Assembly (NCBI GenBank): GCA_963810615.1
Contig: CAWEOA010000002.1
Location: forward strand, 186,001-250,000
Direction of reading: 5' to 3'
Origin: JARRQJ01 sp963810615
GTDB lineage: Bacteria > Pseudomonadota > Gammaproteobacteria > DRLM01
DNA: 64,000 bases
In this document: one piece after another, positions 24,903 to 33,396 of the stretch
Position numbering within the stretch: the first letter of the stretch is position 1
Layout of the letters: every line of letters starts with the position of its first letter
Position numbers and translations under genes: made by a program
The notes under the pieces: generated by a model
What the model was told of the DNA's origin: nothing
Database searches by the model: none
Seen by the model: only the letters and a program-made list of their open reading frames with translations

Positions 24903-25616
24903 TTAGGTCAGATCCACGCCCAAACGCCGCGCCACTTCTTCATAGGCCTCGATGACGTTACCCAGGTTCTGGCGGAAGCGGTCCTTGTCCAGCTTTTCGC
25001 GGGTCTGGGCATCCCACAGGCGGCAACCGTCAGGGGTGAATTCGTCGCCCAATACGACTCCGCCGTGAAAGCGGCCGAATTCCAGCTTGTAGTCCACCAG
25101 TAACAGTCCGGCGTCGCTGAACAGTTTTTTCAGAACGTCGTTGACCTGGAAGGTGAGTTCCTTCATGCGCGCCACTTCCTCTTCGTTGGCCCAGCCGAAG
25201 GCGCGGATGTGGTAGTCGTTTATCATGGGGTCGTGGAGTTCATCGTTCTTGAGGAAGAACTCGAAGGTAGGCGGGTTGAGGTCCAAGCCCTCCTTCACGC
25301 CCAGGCGGCGGCAGATGCTGCCGGCGGCGATGTTACGCACCACGCACTCCACCGGCATCATGTCCAGACGCTTCACCAGCGACTGGTTGTCGGACAGCAG
25401 CTCTTCGAAGTGGGTGGGTATCCCCGCCTGCTCCAGCTTGGTCATGATGAAGGCATTGAACTTGTTGTTGACCATGCCTTTGCGCGCCAGACTTTCCTTC
25501 TTCTCGCCGTCGAAGGCGCTGGTGTCGTCGCGGAAGTGCAGGACCAGGCGATCCTGATCATCGGTATTGAAGACTGATTTCGCCTTACCGGAATACAGCT
25601 CGTTCAAGATTTGCAT
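24903..25616 (-). CDS. purC: Phosphoribosylaminoimidazole-succinocarboxamide synthase
   Basis: This 237-residue SAICAR synthetase ligates aspartate to CAIR with ATP in purine synthesis. Family features are LYSGKAKSVFNTDD (ATP-binding strand), FRDDTSAFDG, ARKGMVNNKFN, VVRNIAAGS, DPMINDYH, and VDYKLEFG with GDEFTPDGCRLWD (catalytic acid region). The length matches the bacterial enzyme. It lies downstream of dapA, bamC and the metallo-hydrolase and upstream of purL on the same strand, with repeat-filled gaps on both sides. Confidence 0.97.
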   Translation of the reverse strand: MQILNELYSGKAKSVFNTDDQDRLVLHFRDDTSAFDGEKKESLARKGMVNNKFNAFIMTKLEQAGIPTHFEELLSDNQSLVKRLDMMPVECVVRNIAAGSICRRLGVKEGLDLNPPTFEFFLKNDELHDPMINDYHIRAFGWANEEEVARMKELTFQVNDVLKKLFSDAGLLLVDYKLEFGRFHGGVVLGDEFTPDGCRLWDAQTREKLDKDRFRQNLGNVIEAYEEVARRLGVDLT

Positions 25617-25688
25617 AAGTCACCCACTCAATATTTGAAAGCCAAATTCTATGAAGGCTCTTAAGAAAGATTCGTATAATTCGCTCAG

Positions 25689-25765
25689 CGTCATTCCGGC
25701 GCAAGCCGGAATCTAGCGCATTTAATTCATGTCATTACTGGATTCCGGCTTGCGCCGGAATGACG
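25689..25765. repeat. Large perfect palindrome, GTCATTCCGG family
   Basis: The arms 25689-25713 and 25741-25765 are perfect 25-base inverted repeats around a 27-base centre. Each arm contains a smaller palindrome (CCGGCGCAAGCCGG), so the element can fold as one long hairpin or two short ones. It resembles the ATTCC...GGAAT dispersed repeats of other proteobacteria. It sits between the metallo-hydrolase gene and purC. Confidence 0.85.
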
Positions 25766-25811
25766 GAATACGTAGACGCGAATCCTAATCCTACTAAAAA
25801 CCTAAACTTTA

Positions 25812-26573
25812 CTAAACCACATCCCGCCACGCCAAGCCCTGTTCCTGATCCGCCACGGCGATCCAATCGCTATCACAAGCCATGGCCCGCGCCATGGCCT
25901 GCCGCGCCAGATCCGGGGTGTTGTTCTTGTCGCTCAAATGCGCCGCCACTAGGTGCTGCAGCCGGGAGGTGTCGATACGCCCCAGCAATTCCGCCGCCTG
26001 ATCGTTACTCAAATGACCGTGACGGCCGCCTACCCGGTGCTTGAGGGACGGCGGATAATTTCCCGCCGCCAGCATGGCGGAATCGTGATTGCATTCCAGC
26101 ACTAGGGCGTCACATGCGTCCAGGCAAGCCTCGATGTGCGGAGTGAGCGAGCCCACATCGGTGAGCACACCCAAGCGCCGACGCCCGTCACTGCACACTA
26201 ACTGACTGGGCTCGCGCGCGTCATGGGGAACAGGAAACGGCATGAGTTCTATGTCAGCGACGCTGAACGGCGCGTGGCAATCGAATAATTCGCAGCCTGC
26301 CACTTCCAGCAGCCCCGCGGCCTGCGCCGTCCCCGGTGTGGCCCACACCGGCAAATCATAACTACGCGCCAGACCCGCTACGCCGCCGACATGATCGCTA
26401 TGCTCATGGGTCACCACGATCGCCGTCAACTCTTCCGGACGTTTGCCCAAACCCGCCAGGCGGCGCTTGACCTGCAATACCGATAATCCACAATCGATGA
26501 GCAGCAAGGTTGTACCGACCTCGACCACCATGCCGTTACCGCGGCTGCCGCTGCCTAGCACCGCGAAGCGCAC
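25812..26573 (-). CDS. MBL-fold metallo-hydrolase, YycJ/WalJ-like
   Basis: This 253-residue cytoplasmic protein begins MRFAVLGSGSRGNGMVVEVG, typical of the YycJ branch of metallo-beta-lactamase-fold proteins. The metal-binding motif is HEHSDH at residues 56-61. Other family elements are LLIDCGL, then CNHD and LSNDQAAELL near the end. Relatives are exonuclease-like, linked in Gram-positives to the WalKR pathway and mismatch repair. The substrate here is unknown. Its start lies two bases after the bamC stop, so it is co-transcribed with dapA-bamC. Confidence 0.88.
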   Translation of the reverse strand: MRFAVLGSGSRGNGMVVEVGTTLLLIDCGLSVLQVKRRLAGLGKRPEELTAIVVTHEHSDHVGGVAGLARSYDLPVWATPGTAQAAGLLEVAGCELFDCHAPFSVADIELMPFPVPHDAREPSQLVCSDGRRRLGVLTDVGSLTPHIEACLDACDALVLECNHDSAMLAAGNYPPSLKHRVGGRHGHLSNDQAAELLGRIDTSRLQHLVAAHLSDKNNTPDLARQAMARAMACDSDWIAVADQEQGLAWRDVV

Positions 26574-26575
26574 GG

Positions 26576-27670
26576 CTATTCCATCTTGTCTTTTAGCCGA
26601 TTCAAGATGCGCTCACCGATACCGGTATGCACCGGAGCGCCTCCGGGATGTTCCACGATCACCGCGCACTCATCACCCCTGTCTTTAACATGGACGCGAT
26701 ACCGTTGGTCGGGATCGCCGCCATTGCTGCCGAACAGGCGGGCGACAAAGCCCGCCTTGGCGTCCTCCTTGAAGGCGGTACCCAGGCGAATCAGATAAAC
26801 ACCATCCGAGCGGTTACGATCCACAACCACAAAACCGCTGCGGCCCAAGGTCAAACCTATGCGCCGCCAAGCGTGATCGAATTCTTCATTGAGGGTGAGG
26901 GTGGAGACGCTGGTAGTGGTGTCCGTGGTCACCTTCGCCTTCACCGCCGGTAAATCGCTACCCGCGGCGGGTGCGGTCCCCTCGCTCTGGAAATAGTTAC
27001 GCAACTGGTCGAGCAGATCCGCCTCCAGCATGGGGTCCGCTACCCGCGGCTGCCACTCGGGCTTGCCGTCGGTCACGACCTTTTGCAAGCCGAGATGGCT
27101 CACGGTCACTTCGCTGGTGCCGGCGACGCGGCCGGTCTCGATGCGTAACTTGAACTTGTTTTGCAGCCCGCTCTTGAGGGCGGCATCCAGATCCTTTTGC
27201 CCCGCCGCCGGCTGATCGCCGCCGCGCCAATCGGTCTCCAGGGTTCCGGCCTTCTGGTCTTCCTTGGCCAGGGTATAGCCCTTCTCCACCAAAAAGTCCT
27301 TTGTCCGTTGCCACACTTGGTCCGCGGCTGCCGGCACCACCAGCCAACGCTGCGCCCCCTGCTTCTCGACATGAAGGGTATTGGCGGCGGGAACGGCCTT
27401 CTCAGCGGTATTCGCGTGCTCCATAACGGCTGGCGGGGTCGTCCCGGGAGCGGCGGACGCTGTCGCGGCGGCGGGAGGCAATTCAGGGATGGCGGTATTG
27501 GCGTCCTGAGCCGGCGTGATCAGATCAGGCGGCACCTCCAGGGACGGCAGGGCCTTGCTGTGCTTGTAGGCCTCGTCTTCTTTCTTAGAGTTGGTGCAGG
27601 CGGCCAGCGCCAGCATGCACACAACCGACAAACCGAGGATGGAAAAACGGCGCAAAGCGACTTTGATCAT
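26576..27670 (-). CDS. bamC: Outer membrane assembly lipoprotein BamC
   Basis: The ATG ending at 27670 gives 364 residues. An upstream in-frame TTG was rejected. A lipoprotein signal peptide ends at the lipobox LAAC with Cys25. An unstructured Pro/Ala-rich stretch follows (about residues 30-100; SLEVPPDLI is the conserved BamD-binding segment). Two helix-grip domains then start at RWLVVPAAADQVWQRTKDFL and FDHAWRRIGLTLGRSGF. BamC is an accessory subunit of the BAM complex that inserts beta-barrel proteins in the outer membrane. The dapA-bamC pairing is as in E. coli. Confidence 0.93.
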   Translation of the reverse strand: MIKVALRRFSILGLSVVCMLALAACTNSKKEDEAYKHSKALPSLEVPPDLITPAQDANTAIPELPPAAATASAAPGTTPPAVMEHANTAEKAVPAANTLHVEKQGAQRWLVVPAAADQVWQRTKDFLVEKGYTLAKEDQKAGTLETDWRGGDQPAAGQKDLDAALKSGLQNKFKLRIETGRVAGTSEVTVSHLGLQKVVTDGKPEWQPRVADPMLEADLLDQLRNYFQSEGTAPAAGSDLPAVKAKVTTDTTTSVSTLTLNEEFDHAWRRIGLTLGRSGFVVVDRNRSDGVYLIRLGTAFKEDAKAGFVARLFGSNGGDPDQRYRVHVKDRGDECAVIVEHPGGAPVHTGIGERILNRLKDKME

Positions 27671-27681
27671 AGCGGGGAATA

Positions 27682-28560
27682 TTACCAATTGATGCCGGCC
27701 TGTTTCATGGCCTGGCGCAAGGTGTCGTGATAGCGTTCCGATAACAGGGTCAAGGGCAGGCGAATGCCGGACGGGATCAAGCCCATCTCATACATCACCC
27801 ATTTCACCGGGATGGGATTGGCCTCGACGAACAAGGTTTCGTGCAGCCCGGCCAGACGCTCGTTGATGGCGCTCGCCGCGGCGCGGTCACCGGCCATCGC
27901 GGCTTCGCACAGCTCGTGCATGGCGCGCGGCGCCGCATTGGCGGTCACGGAAATCACGCCCTTGGCGCCCAGCAACATCAGCTCCATGGCCGTGGCGTCG
28001 TCGCCGCTGTAGAGGTCGATGCGATCGCCGCAGCGCTCCAGGATCTCCCGGCCCCGGGCAAGATTGCCGGTGGCTTCCTTGATCCCGACGATGTTGGGAA
28101 TCTCCGCCAGACGCGCCACGGTCTCGGGGAGCATGTCGCAGGCGGTGCGGCCGGGCACATTGTAGAGAATCTGGGGTATGGGCACCGCCTCCGCCACCTT
28201 CTTGTGGTGGAGATACATGCCCTCTTGGGTCGGCTTGTTATAGTAGGGCGCCACCAGCAGGCAGGCGTCGGCGCCGCCTTCCATGGCGCAGCGGGTCAGA
28301 TCAATGGCTTCGTGGGTAGCGTTGGAACCCGTACCGGCGATGACCGGCACCCGCCCCTTGGTGAAATCCACCGCCTGGCGTATGACCTTGCAATGCTCTT
28401 TTTCATCGAGGGTCGGCGATTCGCCGGTGGTACCGACCACCACGATGGCGTCGCTACCCTGTTCGATGTGAAATTCTATCAGGCGTTCCAGCCCCTCGGA
28501 ATCGAGACTCTCGTCCGCGTGCATGGGCGTGACGAGGGCCACCATGCTGCCATGAAACAT
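27682..28560 (-). CDS. dapA: 4-hydroxy-tetrahydrodipicolinate synthase
   Basis: The ATG ending at 28560 follows AAGGAG by nine bases and gives 292 residues. This TIM-barrel enzyme condenses pyruvate with aspartate semialdehyde at the entry to lysine and diaminopimelate synthesis. The catalytic set is complete in E. coli numbering: T44 and T45 in VGTTGE, Y107, Y133 and R138 in YNVPGRT, and the Schiff-base K161 in GIKEATGN. It leads a minus-strand operon with bamC (11 bases on) and the metallo-hydrolase, divergent from bcp across 212 bases. Confidence 0.97.
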   Translation of the reverse strand: MFHGSMVALVTPMHADESLDSEGLERLIEFHIEQGSDAIVVVGTTGESPTLDEKEHCKVIRQAVDFTKGRVPVIAGTGSNATHEAIDLTRCAMEGGADACLLVAPYYNKPTQEGMYLHHKKVAEAVPIPQILYNVPGRTACDMLPETVARLAEIPNIVGIKEATGNLARGREILERCGDRIDLYSGDDATAMELMLLGAKGVISVTANAAPRAMHELCEAAMAGDRAAASAINERLAGLHETLFVEANPIPVKWVMYEMGLIPSGIRLPLTLLSERYHDTLRQAMKQAGINW

Positions 28561-28772
28561 TGGAAAGGATCTCCTTAGGATCAACCACCCGCATGGTACT
28601 TGTCGCCGTCCGAGCTGACAAGGTGGCGGTAGTACCCGTGTTCACTACCGGATCGGAAGCACGTATCATAGCAAAATCGAGCGCGCCGCGGGACTCTATC
28701 AAGACCGATCCGGCGCTTATATACTCAAGCCTGCATCCCGCAGCGCGGAACCCGGAGCAAAGAGGAAAATTC

Positions 28773-29240
28773 ATGAGCAAAATCACCGTAGACAAGGCCG
28801 TTCCCGACTTCCAGCTGCCCGCCACGGGGGATAAAACCGTCCGCCTCTCCGAGCTCAAGGGCAAGAACGTCGTCCTGTATTTCTACCCCAAGGACAATAC
28901 GCCGGGCTGCACCCTGGAGGGCCAGGATTTTCGCGATCTCAAAGGCAAGTTCACACGCACCGACACCGTGGTGCTGGGCATCTCCCGTGACAGCGTGAAA
29001 TCCCATGAAGGTTTTAAAGAAAAGCAGAAATTCAACTTCGACCTGTTGGCGGACGAAGACGAAAAGGTGTGCAAGCTGTTTGATGTCATCAAGCTCAAGA
29101 ACATGTACGGCAAAGAGGTTATGGGCGTCGAACGCAGCACCTTTCTCATCGATGCCAAGGGTGTGTTGCGCCGCGAGTGGCGCAAGGTGAAAGTGGAAGG
29201 CCATGCCGCTGAAGTGCTGGAGGCGGCAAAGGCGCTGTAG
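28773..29240 (+). CDS. bcp: Peroxiredoxin, BCP family
   Basis: The ATG at 28773 follows AGAGGAAA and gives 155 residues. An in-frame extension to 28560 would enter the divergent promoter region. It is a thioredoxin-fold peroxidase reducing hydroperoxides. The peroxidatic Cys46 lies in YPKDNTPGCTLEG. The resolving cysteine found five residues on in E. coli Bcp is absent; the only other cysteine is Cys100. The enzyme may therefore work as a one-Cys type or use Cys100. The dapA-bcp divergent arrangement is common. Confidence 0.93.
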   Translation: MSKITVDKAVPDFQLPATGDKTVRLSELKGKNVVLYFYPKDNTPGCTLEGQDFRDLKGKFTRTDTVVLGISRDSVKSHEGFKEKQKFNFDLLADEDEKVCKLFDVIKLKNMYGKEVMGVERSTFLIDAKGVLRREWRKVKVEGHAAEVLEAAKAL

Positions 29241-29319
29241 CGCCGCAGTTTATTAATCGGGCGCGACAGCGGACGCGGCCCGCAACGATTCTTCCCTCAC
29301 AGCAGCAGGTCATTTCCGT

Positions 29320-30723
29320 ATGTCAAAAAAGAAGAGGCACTCGACCCGACGCTTGTTCGTTTTGGATACCAATGTCTTGATGCACGATCCCTCGTGCATG
29401 TTCCGATTTCAGGAACACGACGTCTTCGTCCCCATGATCGTCCTCGAGGAATTGGACAACAATAAGCGCGGCCATTCGGAAGTGGCGCGCAATGCCCGGC
29501 AGGCCAGCCGCTTCATGGAAGAGTTGGTGCACAACGCCACGCGCCAGGAAATAGAAATGGGTCTGCCGCTGCCCGCCCCCTCGGGGAGTCAGTTCGTCAG
29601 CGGCAGCCTGTTCTTCCAGACCCGCGCCCTCAGTTACGACCTGCCGCGGGATCTGCCCGGCAACATGCCGGACAACACCATCCTGGCAACCATCCTCGCC
29701 CTGCAGGGACTCCACCCGGAACGCACCGTGGTGCTGGTATCCAAGGATATCAATCTGCGCGTCAAGGCCGCCGCCCTCGGCATCCCGGCCGAAGACTACC
29801 GCGACGATCAGGTGATGGACGACCTTAGCCTGCTCGCCACCGGACAGACCTTGCTGCCGGCGGAATTCTGGGAGCGCAACGGAAAAAACCTCACATCCTG
29901 GCAGAAGGACGGCAAGACCTTTTACAAGATCACCGGCCCGGATGTGGATAAATGGTATCCCAACCAACTGGTACACGATGAGAAGAGCGACGGTTTCGAG
30001 GCCATGGTCCGCGAGCTCGACAAGGACAGCGCCATGCTGGAACTGTCCATCAATTACCGCAGCAGTCACCATAACGTGTGGGGCATCAACGCCCGCAACC
30101 GCGAGCAGAACTTCGCCCTCAACCTTCTGATGGACCCCAGCGTCGACTTCGTGTCCCTGCTGGGCAACGCCGGCACCGGCAAGACCCTGCTCACCCTCGC
30201 CGCCGGCCTGGCCCAGGTCCTCGATGAACGACGCTATCAGGAAATCATCATGACCCGCGCCACGGTGCCCATGGGTGAGGACATCGGTTTCCTTCCCGGC
30301 ACCGAAGAAGAAAAAATGGTGCCGTGGATGGGAGCGTTGATGGACAACCTGGAAGTGCTGGCGAGCAACGACGGCGGCAGCTGGGGACGCGCCGCCACCA
30401 ACGACCTGCTGCGCAACCGCATCAAGATTCACTCCATGAACTTCATGCGCGGCCGCACCTTCCTCAACAAATACGTGATCATCGACGAGGCGCAGAACCT
30501 CACCTCGAAACAAATGAAGGCCCTCATCACCCGCGCCGGCCCCGGCACCAAGATAGTGGTCCTGGGCAACGTCCGCCAGATCGACACGCCCTATCTCACC
30601 GAGACCACTTCGGGTCTCACCTACGTCGTAGACCGCTTCAAGAACTGGCAGCACAGCGGCCACATCACCTTACTGAGCGGCGAACGCTCGCGCCTGGCGG
30701 ATCATGCGGCGGAGATGTTGTGA
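29320..30723 (+). CDS. PIN-domain and PhoH-type ATPase protein
   Basis: This is a 467-residue two-domain protein. Residues about 10-150 are a PIN RNase-like domain with the opening acid in FVLDTNVLMHDP (Asp16), later Glu in VLEELDNNK, and DNTILATIL. Residues about 260-467 are a PhoH ATPase with Walker A GNAGTGKT (282-289), RATVPMGEDIGFLPGT, Walker B VIIDEAQNLT and GNVRQID. Such PIN-PhoH proteins are predicted RNA helicase-nucleases. It follows bcp by 79 bases on the same strand and may be co-transcribed. No terminator is obvious before the downstream repeat cluster. Confidence 0.93.
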   Translation: MSKKKRHSTRRLFVLDTNVLMHDPSCMFRFQEHDVFVPMIVLEELDNNKRGHSEVARNARQASRFMEELVHNATRQEIEMGLPLPAPSGSQFVSGSLFFQTRALSYDLPRDLPGNMPDNTILATILALQGLHPERTVVLVSKDINLRVKAAALGIPAEDYRDDQVMDDLSLLATGQTLLPAEFWERNGKNLTSWQKDGKTFYKITGPDVDKWYPNQLVHDEKSDGFEAMVRELDKDSAMLELSINYRSSHHNVWGINARNREQNFALNLLMDPSVDFVSLLGNAGTGKTLLTLAAGLAQVLDERRYQEIIMTRATVPMGEDIGFLPGTEEEKMVPWMGALMDNLEVLASNDGGSWGRAATNDLLRNRIKIHSMNFMRGRTFLNKYVIIDEAQNLTSKQMKALITRAGPGTKIVVLGNVRQIDTPYLTETTSGLTYVVDRFKNWQHSGHITLLSGERSRLADHAAEML

Positions 30724-30867
30724 TGGTCGATGATGGACCGACAAGTCCATTGATGAAAGACTGACTCTTTCCTTTTTTACAGTATTGATTCTGTCGGATC
30801 GCCTACGGCGATATTGAATTGAATTGCGACGCCGTCTACGGGACTAAGGATGCCACGCCTAGAACGA

Positions 30868-30960
30868 GTAGCCTGGGTTGAACATTTTATGCGAAACCCG
30901 GGGCCGGGTGACCACCAGCACCGCGAATCCCGGGTTTCGCTCCCGCTCAACCCAGGCTAC
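30868..30960. repeat. Nested inverted repeat, GTAGCCTGGGTTGA arms
   Basis: The outer arms GTAGCCTGGGTTGA (30868-30881) and TCAACCCAGGCTAC (30947-30960) are perfect. The inner arms GCGAAACCCGGG (30891-30902) and CCCGGGTTTCGC (30929-30940) are perfect too. The layout matches the element between rpoB and rpoC at 61472-61548. Confidence 0.85.
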
Positions 30961-31050
30961 ATGCTACTTGCTTATTTCCCAGCTCGGCTGTGATGCTCGG
31001 TACCATCTACGGGATCGGGATGTCACAACAAGGCGCACACACTCTTCATG

Positions 31051-31140
31051 TGTCATTTCGAGCGCAGCGAGAAATCTTTCTTTTCCGACGTTCTCCTTTC
31101 ACCAACCTTTATAAGATTTCTCCCTTCGGTCGAAATGACA
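31051..31140. repeat. Inverted repeat, TGTCATTTCGAGCG family
   Basis: TGTCATTTCGAGCGCAGCG and GAGAAATCTT on the left pair with AAGATTTCTC and CGAAATGACA on the right. This is the second copy of the element at 24612-24701, here better conserved. Confidence 0.8.
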
Positions 31141-31189
31141 CCTTGAGATTCATTGTACTTTCTTCAGTGCGACAAGGCTGAAGTCACCG

Positions 31190-31400
31190 CCCCGGGTCCC
31201 GTAGGCGCAGCCGAGCACCGCAGCCATTTTGGGGAGAAGCGCGCGGCTGTCTGAGCGCAGCGAGTTCCGCGCGCGCCCAAAATGGCGAGGAGCGCTGGGT
31301 AGCCCGAAGGGCCAAGGCGTCGGGCGGCCTTTTCTTTGGTGACTTTCTTTTGGCCGCGCAAAAGAAAGTCACCCGCCCGCGGCGCGGATTGCCGCCCAAA
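31190..31400. repeat. Long dispersed-type repeat with two hairpins
   Basis: The first part has CCATTTTGGG and CCCAAAATGG arms near 31221-31286, around GAGCGCAGCGAGTTCCGC. The second has perfect 15-base arms at 31338-31352 and 31359-31373 (starting GGTGACTTTC) with loop GCCGCG. The same type of sequence occurs between genes in many proteobacteria. The second hairpin might also stop convergent transcription. Confidence 0.65.
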
Positions 31401-31429
31401 TCAATCCGTCCCCGTAGGGGACACTTGAT

Positions 31430-32557
31430 CTAATCTGCGCGGGCAATAGCCTGCCCATCCGGATCGAATAGATACAAATCATCCGCCGCCAAACCCAGGC
31501 TAATGTTATCACCGATCTGCAAAGTATCTTGATACGCCAGTCGTGCACTATGTTCCGCCACTGAATCGGCCGCCCGATTGATCGCCGGAAAATGCGCGAT
31601 CACCTCATGGCCGAGCCGTTCCACCGCCGACAAGGTCACCGAAAAACCCGCCACCTCCGCGGTGCCATCCGCAAGCAGGCGCAAGGCCTCCGGCCGTACA
31701 CCGACCTGCGCGGTCTTTCCCTCGAAAGGCGACAACACTTCTTCAGAATATGCGCCGCCACACAAGGATAAGGACCGGCCGGCAATTTCCACCGCATAGC
31801 CTCGCTCATCACGATGCAGTGTCGCCGCGAATATATTCATCCCCGGGCTGCCGATGAACGCGGCCACGAAGGTATTGGCGGGGCGCGCATAAAGTTCATG
31901 GGCGGTGCCCAGCTGCTGCGCTACGCCGCGCCTCAATACCAGGATGCGCCGCCCCAGAGTCATGGCTTCAACCTGATCGTGGGTCACATACAGGGTGGTA
32001 ATTCCGGTATCGCGCTGCAGACGGGCAATGTCCTGGCGGATCTGCAAGCGGAGTTCGGCATCCAGGTTCGACAGGGGTTCATCCATGAGAAACACCTTGG
32101 GCTCGCGCACCAGGGCGCGGCCCATGGCCACCCGCTGACGCTGGCCGCCCGACAAGGCCTTGGGCTGTTTGTCCATCAACTCAAGCAGGCTCAAGCGTTC
32201 GGCTACCTTGCGCACGCGTCCTTCGATCTCCCGGCGCGGCAGGCGCTGCATCTTGAGGGGAAAGGCCAGGTTCTGGCGCACGCTCATATGCGGATACAAG
32301 GCGTAGTTCTGAAACACCATGGCGATATTGCGCTGCTGCGGGCTTAGATAATTCACCACCATATCGTCGATGCGAATCTCGCCGCTACTGGGCGATTCCA
32401 GGCCGGCCAGCATGCGTAACAAGGTTGATTTGCCACATCCCGACGGCCCCAGCAATACCAGCAACTCACCGTCGGCGATGCTCAAAGACAGATCGACGAT
32501 GGCCTGCGTACCGTCCGCGTAGCGTTTACTGATGTTGGTGAAAGTGACGCGGCTCAT
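31430..32557 (-). CDS. Sugar ABC transporter ATP-binding protein, MalK/UgpC type
   Basis: The ATG ending at 32557 overlaps the permease stop (ATGA) and gives 375 residues. Walker A GPSGCGKST is at 37-45, the Q-loop in MVFQNYALYPH, signature LSGGQRQRVAMGRALV, Walker B VFLMDEPLSNLD, and H-loop LYVTHDQVEAMT. The C-terminal third is the TOBE-type regulatory domain (QVGVRPEALRLL) usual for CUT1 sugar importers. It energises the two permeases encoded upstream. It is the last gene of the operon and ends at the repeat region. Confidence 0.93.
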   Translation of the reverse strand: MSRVTFTNISKRYADGTQAIVDLSLSIADGELLVLLGPSGCGKSTLLRMLAGLESPSSGEIRIDDMVVNYLSPQQRNIAMVFQNYALYPHMSVRQNLAFPLKMQRLPRREIEGRVRKVAERLSLLELMDKQPKALSGGQRQRVAMGRALVREPKVFLMDEPLSNLDAELRLQIRQDIARLQRDTGITTLYVTHDQVEAMTLGRRILVLRRGVAQQLGTAHELYARPANTFVAAFIGSPGMNIFAATLHRDERGYAVEIAGRSLSLCGGAYSEEVLSPFEGKTAQVGVRPEALRLLADGTAEVAGFSVTLSAVERLGHEVIAHFPAINRAADSVAEHSARLAYQDTLQIGDNISLGLAADDLYLFDPDGQAIARAD

Positions 32558-33384
32558 TTGATTCCCGTAGTGGCGACGCCGCGCACGAACCACGGCTGAA
32601 AGGCGATGAAGATCGCCAGCACCGGCGATACCATCATGACTCCGAAGGCCAGGATGTCGCCCCATTGCACCGGCGGCAGAGTATAGAAGGTGGCGATTGC
32701 CAAAGGCAGGGGCCGCACGCCGTCATCGACGGTCATCAGCAAAGGCCACAGATACATGCCCCAATACAACAGGAAGGTGACGATGGCCACGGTGGCGAAT
32801 ACCGGTTTGGCATTGGGGATCACGATGGCAAAAAAGGTGCGCAGGATGCCGGCGCCGTCTACCCGGGCCGCCTCTTCCAACTCCCGCGGCAAGCCTAAGA
32901 AAAACGAATAGAACAGATAGATCGCCAGGGGATTGGCGACGAAGGGAAAGACCTGTACCAGGTAATCGTTGCGCCAGCCCAGCGCCGACAACTGATAAAA
33001 TAAAGGCACCGCGATGGCCTCGAAGGGGATGATCAGCAATGCCAGCACCCCCGCCAGCAAAAGCGTCCGACCGCGCCACTGCAGCCGCGCCAGGGCATAG
33101 GCCGCGAGGGCGTTGACGATCAAGCCCAGCCCCACGATCAGGCCGTTGATCAGCGCCGAGTTCCACAGATAGCGGCCAAAGGGGATGCGCGCGAAGACAT
33201 CACGATAGTTTTGCCAATCGATCTCAGCGGGCCACACGGCGCGCAGCGAATCCATCTCGCTCAACACCCGTGCATCGGGTTTGAGACTGCCCGCCAGCAT
33301 GAACAACACCGGGGCAATGAACACCAAGGCCGCCGCGCTTAGCAGCATGTAGTTGATGACATTCCACAGATGCCTGCGATGCAT
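32554..33384 (-). CDS. Sugar ABC transporter permease, MalG/UgpE type
   Basis: This 276-residue inner-membrane protein has six predicted spans, beginning LLSAAALVFIAPVLFMLAGSLKP, the typical MalG-like first helix. The EAA coupling loop reads EEAARVDGAGILRTFFAIVI. It pairs with the MalF-type permease encoded 12 bases upstream to form the channel of a CUT1 importer. Its stop overlaps the ATPase start. Confidence 0.92.
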   Translation of the reverse strand: MHRRHLWNVINYMLLSAAALVFIAPVLFMLAGSLKPDARVLSEMDSLRAVWPAEIDWQNYRDVFARIPFGRYLWNSALINGLIVGLGLIVNALAAYALARLQWRGRTLLLAGVLALLIIPFEAIAVPLFYQLSALGWRNDYLVQVFPFVANPLAIYLFYSFFLGLPRELEEAARVDGAGILRTFFAIVIPNAKPVFATVAIVTFLLYWGMYLWPLLMTVDDGVRPLPLAIATFYTLPPVQWGDILAFGVMMVSPVLAIFIAFQPWFVRGVATTGIK

Positions 33385-33396
33385 TGCACTCGTGCC

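Larger units (their letters stand above)
30724..31429. other. Repeat-filled intergenic region
   Basis: There are no genes between the PIN-PhoH gene and the convergent sugar ABC operon. A small hairpin ATCGCCTACGGCGAT lies near 30799-30813. Three unrelated palindromic elements follow in a row and are listed separately. Confidence 0.6.

Noticed and set aside
29323..30663. 446-codon open frame antisense to the PIN-PhoH gene
   Set aside because: The sense frame is an unmistakable PIN-PhoH protein; the antisense frame has no recognisable motif.
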